Part shown: piece after piece, positions 37,395 through 47,586 of the stretch
Position numbering within the stretch: the first letter of the stretch is position 1
How the letters are laid out: each line of letters begins with the position of its first letter
DNA from: an uncultured Candidatus Actinomarina sp.
GTDB lineage: Bacteria > Actinomycetota > Acidimicrobiia > Actinomarinales > Actinomarinaceae
Direction of reading: 5' to 3'
DNA length: 64,000 bases
Assembly (NCBI GenBank): GCA_902619825.1
Contig: CACNFT010000004.1
Coordinates: 62,001 to 126,000 of the forward strand
Notes under the pieces: model-generated
Seen by the model: only the letters and a program-made list of their open reading frames with translations
Database searches by the model: none
Told to the model about the DNA's origin: nothing
Program-made: the position numbers and the translations under genes

Positions 37395-37951
37395 TAAACC
37401 CTTGTCATGTATGAATTATCTTTAGTGTCAATTTTAATTATTTCACCTTCTTCAATAAACATAGGAACAACAACCTCCAAACCAGTTTCACAAGTGACTG
37501 TTTTAGTAGACGATGTTACAGTATCACCCTTAACTGCTGGTTCTGCTTTTGTCACTTTTAATTCAACACTAGAAGGTAGCAGTACATTTAATGGTTTATT
37601 CTCATACATTTGTATAGTTACCTCGCTATTTGGTATTAATAAAAGTTCTATTTCTGCAATGAGATTTTTATCTAATGATACTTGCTCATAATTCTCTGTA
37701 TTCATAAATATGAAATTTCCAGATTCATTATATAAATATTGAAATTCTTGTTTTTCAATAAAAGCTTGATCAACATTTTCATCAGCTCTAAAAGTTTTTT
37801 CTATAATTCCACCATCAATAAGATTTTTGAGCTTTGTTTTAACAAAAGCTTTTCCTTTTCCGGGCTTAACATGGGCATAATCCATTATCTGATAAATAGT
37901 TCCATCAACCAATATAGACTGTCCTGGCCTCATATCATTTGTAGATACCAT
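37394..37951 (-). CDS. efp: Translation elongation factor P
   Basis: Factor of 185 aa that relieves ribosome stalling at polyproline. Three beta-barrel domains are present: the N-terminal KOW-like domain with the tip loop VKPGKGKAF (Lys at the modifiable position), the central OB domain, and a C-terminal OB domain with GDTVTSSTKTVTCETGLEVVVPMFI. No modifying enzyme is seen in the window. The start overlaps mltG by one base. Confidence 0.96.
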   Translation of the reverse strand: MVSTNDMRPGQSILVDGTIYQIMDYAHVKPGKGKAFVKTKLKNLIDGGIIEKTFRADENVDQAFIEKQEFQYLYNESGNFIFMNTENYEQVSLDKNLIAEIELLLIPNSEVTIQMYENKPLNVLLPSSVELKVTKAEPAVKGDTVTSSTKTVTCETGLEVVVPMFIEEGEIIKIDTKDNSYMTRV

Positions 37952-39024
37952 TACGGAATTACACCTTCCTCTTTTGCTTTATTTTTCATATTAATAAAGT
38001 CTGTATAGTCATTTGTAAATGACATTTTTCCATTTTTATCTGTTAGTAAGTAGTATATAAAATCAGTCTCTGGTGTATCAAATACAGCAATTAATGATCG
38101 CTCACCAAATCCAGATATAGGAGTAGGTGGTAAACCAGTATATTTATATGAGTTATATGGTGATTCTACTTGTAAATCGATTAGTAGTACTTGAGATTTA
38201 CGCTCTTGCAGAGCATATAGTATCATCGCATCAATTTGAAGTAACATATCATCATACAATCGGTTTTTTATAACAGACGAAACAAGTGGTCTGTCTTCTT
38301 CTAGTTTCGATTCAGCTTCAACAAGACTAGCAACTGCAAAAAGTTCACTCGTAGAATTTATCCAATTAGGTGTTGAATAGGTAACGAGCAATCTATCAAT
38401 TACGGCTTCGAGTTCATTAACTAAAATTTGTAAAATTTCTTCACCAGATGCATCTAAAGCTATTTGATAAGTGTTTGGATATAGAAGACCTTCCCAATTT
38501 TGTAACTTTGAAACATCACCTAAATAAACATATTTACTTTCTACATTTCCAGATAAAAGTGAATTCGTAAGTAGATCTACATCGTAACCAGTTTGAGAAG
38601 AGATAGATTCTATTGTTTCAGTTATCCAAAGTCCTTCCGGAATAGTAATTGTGTAAGTTTTTAATGGTGGTCCCTTTAATAAAATATTACTTATCTCTTC
38701 GAACTCTAACTTATTTGAAATTTCATATTCTCCAGCTCGTAATTTGTCACCAAGATTCTCATTCCTTAGATATATTTCAAAAGCTAATGAAGACGATATA
38801 ATTCCTTCTTGTGCAAGTATTGATGAAATCTGTGCCGCTGAGGCACCTTGTGGAATATTTATTAAAATAATTGATTCTTCTATATCGTCATTATTTGAAA
38901 CCATACTTGCTGTTTGGTTTATTGTTGAAGCAATATTTGAAGCAAAATTAATTGCAATAAATACAGTAAATATTGTAAATACAAGAGATATTACAAGTCG
39001 ATTTTTAAAGTAATAATTAATCAT
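37951..39024 (-). CDS. mltG: Endolytic murein transglycosylase MltG
   Basis: Membrane-anchored peptidoglycan-cleaving enzyme of 357 aa thought to end glycan strand synthesis. A single N-terminal helix (LVISLVFTIFTVFIAINFAS) is followed by a LysM-like domain and the YceG catalytic domain. This shows TITIPEGLWITETIESIS, the catalytic Glu in ASLVEAES, NRLYDDMLLQIDA and YTGLPPTPISGFGE. The gene order mltG-ruvX-alaS is common. Confidence 0.93.
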   Translation of the reverse strand: MINYYFKNRLVISLVFTIFTVFIAINFASNIASTINQTASMVSNNDDIEESIILINIPQGASAAQISSILAQEGIISSSLAFEIYLRNENLGDKLRAGEYEISNKLEFEEISNILLKGPPLKTYTITIPEGLWITETIESISSQTGYDVDLLTNSLLSGNVESKYVYLGDVSKLQNWEGLLYPNTYQIALDASGEEILQILVNELEAVIDRLLVTYSTPNWINSTSELFAVASLVEAESKLEEDRPLVSSVIKNRLYDDMLLQIDAMILYALQERKSQVLLIDLQVESPYNSYKYTGLPPTPISGFGERSLIAVFDTPETDFIYYLLTDKNGKMSFTNDYTDFINMKNKAKEEGVIP

Positions 39025-39394
39025 TTTTTAAATGTGAATTTAGTATTTCTAATGCTGCTAAGTCATCATTTCTTACTGTTTTATCATTTGTTAACTTTGA
39101 AGTCATTCGTTCATCAATTTTATGTATTGGAACAGTTGTGATAGATTTTAGATCATTTTCAATAAATTCATCTACCACATTACTCATACGTGTTTGATGA
39201 GAATTTAATCCTATTGGATAACCAATTACAATCTCATCTATTTCGTGATCAATTAATGATTGTTTAATTTCATCTAAAACATCCAAAGATTTATTATCCA
39301 GGACCTTATATGCATAAGCCGAATTTATTGATTGCTTTTTTAATGCAAGACCAACGTAACGTTCACCATAATCTATAGCTATTATGTTTTTCAC
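39017..39394 (-). CDS. ruvX: Holliday-junction-resolvase-like protein RuvX/YqgF
   Basis: RNase H-fold protein of 125 aa. IAIDYGERYVGLAL carries the first catalytic Asp, VIGYPIGLN the second strand, and IDERMTS and NDDLAALEIL the remaining acidic residues. Family members are implicated in rRNA 5' maturation and possibly in branched DNA processing. It overlaps mltG by 8 bases and alaS by 4 bases. Confidence 0.93.
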   Translation of the reverse strand: MKNIIAIDYGERYVGLALKKQSINSAYAYKVLDNKSLDVLDEIKQSLIDHEIDEIVIGYPIGLNSHQTRMSNVVDEFIENDLKSITTVPIHKIDERMTSKLTNDKTVRNDDLAALEILNSHLKND

Positions 39395-41925
39395 TTGAGA
39401 TTGTTAACAATAGATTCTTTAACATATTTAAGGGTTTCATCTATTGAGTAATCATTAGGACCCCCACCAACTGATAAAACCTGATCTTTTGAGGCTCCCC
39501 CACCAAAATTTTTAGAAGTTTCTATAACAAGTTCAGATACATTCATATCTTTAATAACTTTCTCATTTTTCATAGCAACTATGACAAATTTTGACTCTAT
39601 TTGTGAAATTAAATATATGTAATCAACAACTCCATTGTTGATCGAATTAATAGCTACATTTCTTATATCATCAACTGTATCCATTGAAACTTGATTTATG
39701 AATACTTTATAATCACCAACATTCTCAAATTTATTAGATATCTGTTCAACCATTTCGTTGTTTCTAATTTGTTTAAATTGATCAACCTGTGATTTAAGTT
39801 CCTCATATGAATTAAAGAATGATTCGAGTTTAGTAGGTACATTTTCTATATTTGTATTTAAAAGATTGCTTACACTTTTATATGAATTGTAAGCATTAGT
39901 CATAAAATCATAGGCTTCAAATCCTGAAAGCATCTCTACTCTTCTTAGATTTGAGCCAATTGAAGACTCATTTAATAAAACTATTAATCCTATTTCATTT
40001 GAATTAGATACATGCGTTCCTCCACAAAGCTCTTTAGAGAAATTCCCAATATTTACTACTCTTACATCGTCATCATATTTATCACCAAAAAATGCCAATG
40101 CACCTTCTTTTTTTGCTTCGTCAATATTCATTACTTTTGTATCTACTTTTAAATCAGAAAAGACATTTTTATTACTTAATGTGAAGATCTCATCAAGTTC
40201 TTCCTGTGTCACTTTTTCTGAATGACTAAAATCAAATCTAAATCTTCCAGGAGCAACATATGATCCTGCCTGAGCAACATGGTCACCAAGAATATTTCTT
40301 AAAGATGAATGCACTATATGTGCAGATGTATGACTTTTAGATACAGATCTTCTAAATGATTCGTTTACTTTAGATTCAATTTTTTCTCCTGATTGAATTC
40401 CTATATCTTCTTTTATTACTAAGCCGGTAGCACCAGAGCTAGATTGAACGACATCAGCTACTGTATATTCTTTATCTTCAAATACTATTGAGCCTTGGTC
40501 AGATATTTGACCCCCAGCTTCATAATAAAATGGCGTAGATTCAGTAAATATCGTTGTTGTACCATTTTCATTCAGTACTAGTGTTACTTCACTTATGGTA
40601 TTCGTATTTTCATAACCCGTAAAAACGTTGCAATCTACATCAAATTCACTTATATTTGATACCTCTTTCTTAAATGCACTAGATTTAGCCTGATGATCTT
40701 TAAACTTTTTCATATACTTATCATCATTTAATTGAATATTATTTTCAAATGCAATCTCTTTTGTAAGTTCGTATGGAAAACCGAAAGTTTCAAATAAATA
40801 AAATGCTTTTTCCTCATCAAATGAATCCTTATCTTTAATAAGCCTATTTATTTCAACTGTGCCTTTTTCTAGTGTCTTATGAAAGAGATTTTCTTCAGTA
40901 GTATAAAGTTTCTTAATTTTATCAATATTCTTATAAAGGTCTGGATAGTGATCTTTGTAAATATCAACAATTGGAGATATTAGAAATTCAATAGTATCTA
41001 TTTCATTTGTTAAACCATAATATGCTCTGATTGCTCTTCTAATTAGCCTCCTTAAAATATATCCTCTACCCTCGTTTGTAGGCACAACACCATCTGAAAT
41101 CATAAACGTTGATGCTTTCATATGATCCAATATGATTCTTTCGTATTTTTTATTCGGATTTTTAATTTTTGGCTTTAATTGTTCATAAATTGATTCAAAA
41201 GTATCTATTTCAAATGGTGACTCTTTATCTTGAAGAACCATAGCAATACGTTCAAGACCCATTCCTGTATCAATATTTTTTGCAGGTAATTCACCTACGA
41301 CATTGTAAGGTTCGTCTTGTATTGATTCCATAAAAACTAAATTCCAAATTTCTATGAATCTATCTTCCCCACCACCAATTGGACCACCTTCTTCTCCATA
41401 GTCTGGTCCTCGGTCAATAAATATTTCGGAGCACGGCCCACAAGGTCCAGGGATATTCATCTGCCAAAAATTGTCTTTATCACCTCTCTGTATTCTTTCT
41501 TCAGGAACACCTATTACGTCTTTCCAAATATTGAATGATTCTTCGTCATCTTTATAGACTGTAAACCATAGATCATCTGGATTAATTCCTAGATTTTTAG
41601 TTATAAATTCATATGCATGTTTTATAGCTTGTTCTTTAAAATATTCTCCAATACTAAAATTTCCAAGCATTTCAAAAAAAGTAAGATGACGATCTGTGTC
41701 ACCGATTATATCAATATCAACTGTTCTTATGCATTTTTGTGATGAAACAAGATTTATATGTGGTGGTTTATTGTTACCTAGAAAATAATCTTTAAATGGA
41801 ACCATTCCAGCGGCTGTAAATAGTAAGGTTTCGTCTATAGGTATCAATGAAGCTGATGGCATAATCTTGTGATTATTTTGTTCAAAGAATTTTAAAAACT
41901 CTTCTCTTATTTCATTACTATTCAT
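39391..41925 (-). CDS. alaS: Alanyl-tRNA synthetase
   Basis: Class II synthetase of 844 aa. The catalytic N-terminus shows FTAAGMVPFKDYFLG and NIDTGMGLERIAMVLQ, and the editing domain has the zinc ligands in HTSAHIVHSSL and CGGTHVSN. A C-terminal C-Ala region ends GGGASKDQVLSVGGG. All modules are present, so it should both charge and proofread tRNA-Ala. It overlaps aspS by 8 bases. Confidence 0.97.
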   Translation of the reverse strand: MNSNEIREEFLKFFEQNNHKIMPSASLIPIDETLLFTAAGMVPFKDYFLGNNKPPHINLVSSQKCIRTVDIDIIGDTDRHLTFFEMLGNFSIGEYFKEQAIKHAYEFITKNLGINPDDLWFTVYKDDEESFNIWKDVIGVPEERIQRGDKDNFWQMNIPGPCGPCSEIFIDRGPDYGEEGGPIGGGEDRFIEIWNLVFMESIQDEPYNVVGELPAKNIDTGMGLERIAMVLQDKESPFEIDTFESIYEQLKPKIKNPNKKYERIILDHMKASTFMISDGVVPTNEGRGYILRRLIRRAIRAYYGLTNEIDTIEFLISPIVDIYKDHYPDLYKNIDKIKKLYTTEENLFHKTLEKGTVEINRLIKDKDSFDEEKAFYLFETFGFPYELTKEIAFENNIQLNDDKYMKKFKDHQAKSSAFKKEVSNISEFDVDCNVFTGYENTNTISEVTLVLNENGTTTIFTESTPFYYEAGGQISDQGSIVFEDKEYTVADVVQSSSGATGLVIKEDIGIQSGEKIESKVNESFRRSVSKSHTSAHIVHSSLRNILGDHVAQAGSYVAPGRFRFDFSHSEKVTQEELDEIFTLSNKNVFSDLKVDTKVMNIDEAKKEGALAFFGDKYDDDVRVVNIGNFSKELCGGTHVSNSNEIGLIVLLNESSIGSNLRRVEMLSGFEAYDFMTNAYNSYKSVSNLLNTNIENVPTKLESFFNSYEELKSQVDQFKQIRNNEMVEQISNKFENVGDYKVFINQVSMDTVDDIRNVAINSINNGVVDYIYLISQIESKFVIVAMKNEKVIKDMNVSELVIETSKNFGGGASKDQVLSVGGGPNDYSIDETLKYVKESIVNNLK

Positions 41926-43615
41926 CAGCTACCTCAATGTATTTAAGGTTATAATCCTCTAATTCATTTTCATCAATAATAGTTGGCGCGTTTGTTAAAG
42001 GGTCAAGTCCAGATTGTGTTTTAGGAAAAGGTATAACATCTCTTATTGAATCAACATTGAGCATTACAGCAATAATCCTGTCTATACCTAATGCTATTCC
42101 TGCATGTTGCGGTGTCCCATAAGACAAAGCTTCAATAAACCATCCAAAACGATTTTCAATGTCATCATCTGAAAGACCCCACATTTCTAATACTTTTCTT
42201 TGGATATCTGGAGAATTAATTCTTTGTGATCCTGAACCCAACTCTGATCCATTAAGAACTAAATCATAATGTAGAGCTGTAGCATTATTAGGATCTACAA
42301 TAAAATTCTCAGTATCTTTTGGTGATGTGAAAGGATGATGAGAGGGTTGTATTTCTCCATTTTCGACTTCAAAATAAGGAAAATCATAAACCCAAGTGAA
42401 ACTGTAAGTATCTAACGGGTTAAAAATTTCTCTACGAATGATATCTAATACTGGATATATCTCCATATTTCCAGATTGAAATAACAGCATTCCATCACCT
42501 AGTTTTTGTATTTCCTCATTCTCTTTGTTTGTTGTAATTTTAGATAATGGTCCCGATACTGTAGAGTTTTCAATTTTAAACCAACCAAGACCGTTACTTC
42601 CGTTATCTTTAACTAACTCATCTAAAGTATCTATCTCTGATCTTGTCATTATTTTTGATGTATGAAAACCCTTTACGAAACCTGAATTTTCTAATGATGA
42701 TTTTATAAAATTAATCTCTGTATTTTTAAATATATTACTTAAATCTTCAATTGTTTCTGCAATTCGTAAATCTGGCTTATCAGTGCCATAGTTTTCAATT
42801 GCTTCTTTGTAAGTCATATCTCGAAAAGGTACCTCGACTTTAATGGAAAATACATTATCCAATAATTCTTTAACTATCGTTTCAGTAGTTTTTCTTACTT
42901 CATCTGGTGTACCATTTAATATTTCTAAATCTAGTTGCGTAAATTCTGGTTGTCTGTCTTTTCTTGAATCTTCATCGCGATAGCATTTAGCAATCTGATA
43001 ATATTTGTTAAATCCAGAAATCATAAATAATTGTTTATACATCTGAGGTGATTGTGGTAAAGCATAAAATGAACCACTTTGTTTTCTTGATGGGACTAAA
43101 AAGTCTTTTGCACCTTCAGGTGTAGATTTTGTTAACGTTGGTGTATCTAATTCTAAAAAAGATAAACTATCCATTGAATTCCTTATTGATTTAAATGTGT
43201 TTGAACGAGCGAGAATATTTTTTTTCATATCATCTCGTCTCAAATCCAAGTATCTGAATTTCAATCTTATATTTTCATCAGTATCGATAGAGTCATCTAT
43301 TTGGAACGGTAGTGGTTTGCTTTTTGAGATTATTGAGTAACTTTCAGCACTGATTTCGTACTCACCGAATTGCTGAGATTTATTGATCATTGACTTATCT
43401 CTTTTTATATATTTTCCGTTAACACTTATGTAATATTCAGATTTAAAAGTATCGATATCAACATTTTCAGAATCTAAAACGATTTGTATTTTTGAACTTG
43501 TGTCTCTTAGTTCAATGAAAACAAGACCTCCGTGGTCTCGAATACTACTTACCCAACCTCTTAAGTCAGAAACTTCACTATTTACTTTTGATTTTATTAA
43601 ATCTTCTATTTTCAT
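41918..43615 (-). CDS. aspS: Aspartyl-tRNA synthetase, bacterial type
   Basis: Class II synthetase of 565 aa. The N-terminal OB-fold anticodon domain covers roughly residues 1-100 (VSSIRDHGGLVFIELRDTSS). The catalytic core shows DFLVPSR, PQSPQMYKQLFMISGF and CYRDEDSRKDRQPEFTQLDLE, and motif 3 is in AGIALGIDRIIAVML. A GAD insertion domain between motifs 2 and 3 marks the bacterial type. Some bacterial AspRS also charge tRNA-Asn, and no Gat genes are in the window to judge that. Confidence 0.96.
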   Translation of the reverse strand: MKIEDLIKSKVNSEVSDLRGWVSSIRDHGGLVFIELRDTSSKIQIVLDSENVDIDTFKSEYYISVNGKYIKRDKSMINKSQQFGEYEISAESYSIISKSKPLPFQIDDSIDTDENIRLKFRYLDLRRDDMKKNILARSNTFKSIRNSMDSLSFLELDTPTLTKSTPEGAKDFLVPSRKQSGSFYALPQSPQMYKQLFMISGFNKYYQIAKCYRDEDSRKDRQPEFTQLDLEILNGTPDEVRKTTETIVKELLDNVFSIKVEVPFRDMTYKEAIENYGTDKPDLRIAETIEDLSNIFKNTEINFIKSSLENSGFVKGFHTSKIMTRSEIDTLDELVKDNGSNGLGWFKIENSTVSGPLSKITTNKENEEIQKLGDGMLLFQSGNMEIYPVLDIIRREIFNPLDTYSFTWVYDFPYFEVENGEIQPSHHPFTSPKDTENFIVDPNNATALHYDLVLNGSELGSGSQRINSPDIQRKVLEMWGLSDDDIENRFGWFIEALSYGTPQHAGIALGIDRIIAVMLNVDSIRDVIPFPKTQSGLDPLTNAPTIIDENELEDYNLKYIEVADE

Positions 43616-44784
43616 ATTAACTTCTTCAAGTTTCGTATATTAAATTCAAATGATTCATTATTTTTTGGATTCTTAATCGTCTTTTCAGTACAGTTTATAA
43701 CATAATCAACATTGTTTTTTATAGCCTCTTTATACTGTGTGTTCTCTTTACTTTTTCTTATTGGTAAAAAATATTTAATTCCACTTTTATCTAATTTATT
43801 GGAAATTGATTTAATATCATCAAAATTTTGACCTATCAACATGATCTTCTTTGAAGAAGGTACATAATTTATACAATTAATTATTCTGTCAACACCAAAA
43901 GCAACACCTACTCCTGCACAATTACCTAGGTTCAAAGATTCAGCAAGTTTATCATACCTACCACCACCACCAAGAACTGTAGCTTTATATACGAACTCAA
44001 ATGTTAAGTCATTGTAGTAATCAAGTCCTCTAACTAATTTTGAATTCTCTACATATTTGATATTTTCATTATTTAAGTTATGTTTTAAATTTTCATATCT
44101 GTTTAAAGTATCTTCCTCTAAATACTGATAAATTACAGGAGCAAGATCAATTATTTCTGAATCGAATGGATCATTAGAATCCAAAATTCGTAAAGTATTT
44201 TTACCAATCTTTTCATTACTTTCTTTTGATAAGTTATTTTTATTCTTTTTAAAGTAATTTTCTAATTCTTTTATATAAAGTTTTCTTTCTCCAATAGATC
44301 CAATCGTGTTTATATTTAGTTTTGCTTTTATATTTAATTTATCTAAAAAATTGATTGAGGATTTAAGTATCTGTAGTTCAGAAAAATCATCAATCGTACC
44401 AATTAATTCGGCTCCTGCTTGAATAAACTCCCTATACCGATTTTTCTGAGGACTTTCATATCGATACATTTTTCCAAAATAGGCATACTTTTTTGATTCA
44501 TTTTTAAAAAACTCGTTATGAAATCTCACAACACTAGCTGTTGCTTCAGGTCTTAATACAAGTGATCTATTACCCTTATCTTTAAATTCATACATTTGTT
44601 TTGTAACAATTTCTGAATTCTCTCCAATAGATTTTATAAACAATTCTTTATGTTCAAGAATGGGTAACTCAACTAATTCATACCCATAATCAGTAAAAGT
44701 ATCACAAAAAGTATTGAATATATGTATATATTTTTCTGATTCTGCACCAAATAAATTTCTAGTGCCTTTTACTTGTTCAATCAT
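43612..44784 (-). CDS. hisS: Histidyl-tRNA synthetase
   Basis: Class II synthetase of 390 aa. Motif 1 and 2 regions include LVLRPEATASVVR and YRYESPQKNRYREFIQAGAE, the HisA box is LVRGLDYYNDLTFEFV, and motif 3 lies in GVGVAFGVDRIINCI. The C-terminal anticodon domain is short. It forms a run of three synthetase genes with aspS and alaS and overlaps its neighbours by 4 and 8 bases. Confidence 0.96.
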   Translation of the reverse strand: MIEQVKGTRNLFGAESEKYIHIFNTFCDTFTDYGYELVELPILEHKELFIKSIGENSEIVTKQMYEFKDKGNRSLVLRPEATASVVRFHNEFFKNESKKYAYFGKMYRYESPQKNRYREFIQAGAELIGTIDDFSELQILKSSINFLDKLNIKAKLNINTIGSIGERKLYIKELENYFKKNKNNLSKESNEKIGKNTLRILDSNDPFDSEIIDLAPVIYQYLEEDTLNRYENLKHNLNNENIKYVENSKLVRGLDYYNDLTFEFVYKATVLGGGGRYDKLAESLNLGNCAGVGVAFGVDRIINCINYVPSSKKIMLIGQNFDDIKSISNKLDKSGIKYFLPIRKSKENTQYKEAIKNNVDYVINCTEKTIKNPKNNESFEFNIRNLKKLI

Positions 44785-45403
44785 TCAAATATTCCCTTAC
44801 TAGAATATTATTGTTTTTTATTGATTTTACTGTGTCTTTATCTCCGTGTCCCGGATAGAGAATATAATCATCATGAAATTCTGTAAACACATTATTTATG
44901 GAATAGATCATCTCATTTGTGTCACCAGTTAATAAATCAGTTCTACCAATTCCTTCTTTGAATATAAAATCACCTGTAAATACTATTCCTAAACTTGGAA
45001 ACTCAAATGAACTACTCCCCTTTGTGTGACCAGGATTACTGTGTACTATTAATTCCTCACTTTTAATATCTTTGACTTCATTTAATTCACCTTGATATGT
45101 AATTGAATCAAGATTTAATCCCATAAATGATTTAAGTTGTTCCTCAGGGTGTCTTGCTAATTTCTCGTCATTCAAATCTATATAAATAGATCCATCAAAA
45201 CTACTCATACCTAAGGCATGATCAAAATGTCCGTGAGTTAATAATGCTCCTCCAATACTAAGATTTTCCTTTTTAATGTAGTCAAGTACAGGATCAAGGT
45301 CAGGTGGTAAATCAATGACATATGATATACCATCGGAAAGACTAGGCGTAACTATGTAGCAATTAGAAGTAGTAAAACTTGTGAAAACAAATAAATCATC
45401 CAC
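44777..45403 (-). CDS. Metallo-beta-lactamase-fold hydrolase (glyoxalase II-like)
   Basis: Cytosolic hydrolase of 208 aa with a complete metal site: LLTHGHFDHALG, NPGHTKGSSSF, FTGDFIF and YPGHGDKD. The compact size and spacing resemble YcbL/glyoxalase II-type hydrolases. It is commonly found between hisS and rel in actinobacteria. It is not closely related to the MBL-fold protein at 14691, which is longer and carries a different C-terminal extension. Substrate unknown. Confidence 0.9.
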   Translation of the reverse strand: MDDLFVFTSFTTSNCYIVTPSLSDGISYVIDLPPDLDPVLDYIKKENLSIGGALLTHGHFDHALGMSSFDGSIYIDLNDEKLARHPEEQLKSFMGLNLDSITYQGELNEVKDIKSEELIVHSNPGHTKGSSSFEFPSLGIVFTGDFIFKEGIGRTDLLTGDTNEMIYSINNVFTEFHDDYILYPGHGDKDTVKSIKNNNILVREYLND

Positions 45404-45405
45404 GC

Positions 45406-47565
45406 TTAGTTTCCTGGATTTGCACGTTGAACGTCGAAAACATTTTCTATATTTTTAGCATCTCTGATTATTGAATCAAGTTGTTCATTACCACTTATTT
45501 CCACTTGAAATAATAAAGTCACTATTCTCTTGCTATTAGTAAGTGATTTGGCAACAAGGATATTGCCACCATTGTCTGATATCGCTATTGTTGCATCTCT
45601 TAGTAAGTAAGGTCTATCAATAGCTTCTATTTCTAACCAAACAATTGAACCAGTCTGTGCATTGAATCCCCATGAAACATCAATTATTCTTTCACCCTTG
45701 GAGCTATCTATCTTAATGTTCAGACAATCAGATCTATGAATTGATATTCCATTAGATATCGTAATGAAACCTAATATATCATCGCCAGGAACAGGAACGC
45801 AACATCTTGCCATCCTTACTTTTATATCATCATATCCTTCTACAATTACAAGTTGATCATCGTTTGTTTGATATTTATCTGGTGATAAAATATCCTCTTC
45901 TTCAGAAATTTCTTCAGGAAATACAAATTTTCTGATTTTATTTCCAACATTGTTTATTTTTATGTTTCCATTACCTAAGTTTTGATAAATCGATTCATTA
46001 TTTGGATATTTAAGAATGTTTAAAAGTTCATTCAAAATATTATCTTTACTTGAATAGTTAAAAATCTCATCGTTTTCTTCTAACCAGGAATTTAATATCT
46101 GCTTACCTTTTTGTATATCTTCATCCTTAAGTTGTTTTTGGTACCATTGCTTAATTTTAGAACGTGCTCTTGATGTCTTTACAAATGTTAACCAGTCGCG
46201 ACTTGGTCCTTTATTTTTTTCATTTGTAGTTAATACCTCAACTGTATCACCAGTAGTTAGCCTTGTACTTAAATTTACTAATTTACCGTTTATTTTTGCA
46301 CCAATTAATTTTTCTCCTACTTGAGTATGAACTGAAAAAGCAAAGTCAACAGGTGTTGCACCCTGAGGTAACGTAATTACGTCTCCCTTTGGTGTTAAAC
46401 AAAACACTTCATCTTCATAAAGGTCTAATTTCATATGTCTTAGAAATTCATTAGGATCCGGATATTCATCTGATAATTCTGATAATGCATTTGTCCATTG
46501 CTGTGTATCATTTTGTGGCTTTTCTTTATACTTCCAATGGGCAGCTACTCCATATTCAGCTCTATAGTGCATATCGTGAGTTCTAATCTGTATCTCCATT
46601 TTTTGACCTGTTTCCGTTAAAACTGTTGTATGTAAGCTTTGGTAAAGATTAAATTTTGGCATTGAAATAAAGTCTTTAAATCTACCAAGTACTGGCTGAA
46701 AGTTTGCGTGGATTAAACCAAGAATTGTATAACAATTTTTTACATCATCAGTTAAAATTCTTAGTCCGATAAGATCATTTATTTCATTAAACGTTAAACC
46801 ATTATTAACAATTTTTTTGTATATCGAATAATTATGTTTTGGTCTTCCAACGACTTCTGCAGATAAAGAATTCGCAGACAAAAGATCTTCAATTACCTTT
46901 AATGACTTATTAATATTTTTGTCTCTATCAGGTGCAGTTTTCTCAATTAAATTTTCTATTTCAGAATTTTGATTTTTAAATATCAAACTAAATGATATAT
47001 CTTCAAGTATGTGTTTTATATTTTGAAGTCCTAACCTATGTGCGAGTGGAGCATAAACATATAATGTCTCATTGGCTATTTTTTCTTGTTTGTAATCTGC
47101 TAGATATTGAATAGTTTGTATGTTGTGGAGTCTATCGGCAAGTTTTAATATTAAAACTCTTATGTCTTTGGACATTGCAATAACCATTTTTCTTATTGCA
47201 TCCGCTTGAGCTTCCTCATTTGAGTTATATTGAATTTTATCTAATTTTGTAACACCATCAACTATATTTGCTATTTCACTTCCAAATTCTTTTTTAATAT
47301 CTTTAAAAGTAACATCTGTATCTTCTATTAAATCATGCAAAATTGCTGATACAACTGTTTCGATATCCATACTTAAATCAGCTAAATAGGTAGCAACCTG
47401 TAAAGGATGAGTGATATATGGTTCTCCAGAAGCTCTTTTTTGATTTAAATGTCCTTCGGACGCGTATAAATATGCTTTTTTTAGTATTTCTTCATCATTT
47501 TTAAATTTAGAATACAAGTTATTAATAAGCTCATCTGCATCAAGTAAATCAAGATTTTTAACCAT
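45406..47565 (-). CDS. rel: Bifunctional (p)ppGpp synthetase/hydrolase, RelA/SpoT family
   Basis: Stringent-response enzyme of 719 aa. The HD hydrolase domain (about 30-190) has YITHPLQVA, AILHDLIEDTD and KLADRLHNIQT. The synthetase domain has IGLRILTDD, RFKDFISMPKFNLYQSLHTT and IQIRTHDMHYRAEYGVAAHW. The regulatory half contains a TGS domain (VFCLTPKGDVITLPQGATPV) and a C-terminal ACT domain. Both catalytic sites appear intact, as expected for a single long actinobacterial Rel. Confidence 0.96.
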   Translation of the reverse strand: MVKNLDLLDADELINNLYSKFKNDEEILKKAYLYASEGHLNQKRASGEPYITHPLQVATYLADLSMDIETVVSAILHDLIEDTDVTFKDIKKEFGSEIANIVDGVTKLDKIQYNSNEEAQADAIRKMVIAMSKDIRVLILKLADRLHNIQTIQYLADYKQEKIANETLYVYAPLAHRLGLQNIKHILEDISFSLIFKNQNSEIENLIEKTAPDRDKNINKSLKVIEDLLSANSLSAEVVGRPKHNYSIYKKIVNNGLTFNEINDLIGLRILTDDVKNCYTILGLIHANFQPVLGRFKDFISMPKFNLYQSLHTTVLTETGQKMEIQIRTHDMHYRAEYGVAAHWKYKEKPQNDTQQWTNALSELSDEYPDPNEFLRHMKLDLYEDEVFCLTPKGDVITLPQGATPVDFAFSVHTQVGEKLIGAKINGKLVNLSTRLTTGDTVEVLTTNEKNKGPSRDWLTFVKTSRARSKIKQWYQKQLKDEDIQKGKQILNSWLEENDEIFNYSSKDNILNELLNILKYPNNESIYQNLGNGNIKINNVGNKIRKFVFPEEISEEEDILSPDKYQTNDDQLVIVEGYDDIKVRMARCCVPVPGDDILGFITISNGISIHRSDCLNIKIDSSKGERIIDVSWGFNAQTGSIVWLEIEAIDRPYLLRDATIAISDNGGNILVAKSLTNSKRIVTLLFQVEISGNEQLDSIIRDAKNIENVFDVQRANPGN

Positions 47566-47586
47566 AAATTAATGGTACTAGTTTTT

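Noticed and set aside
39391-44784. T-box leaders before the aminoacyl-tRNA synthetase genes
   Set aside because: alaS, aspS and hisS overlap adjacent genes and have no leader; thrS has only a 76-base AT-rich gap and no T-box sequence.
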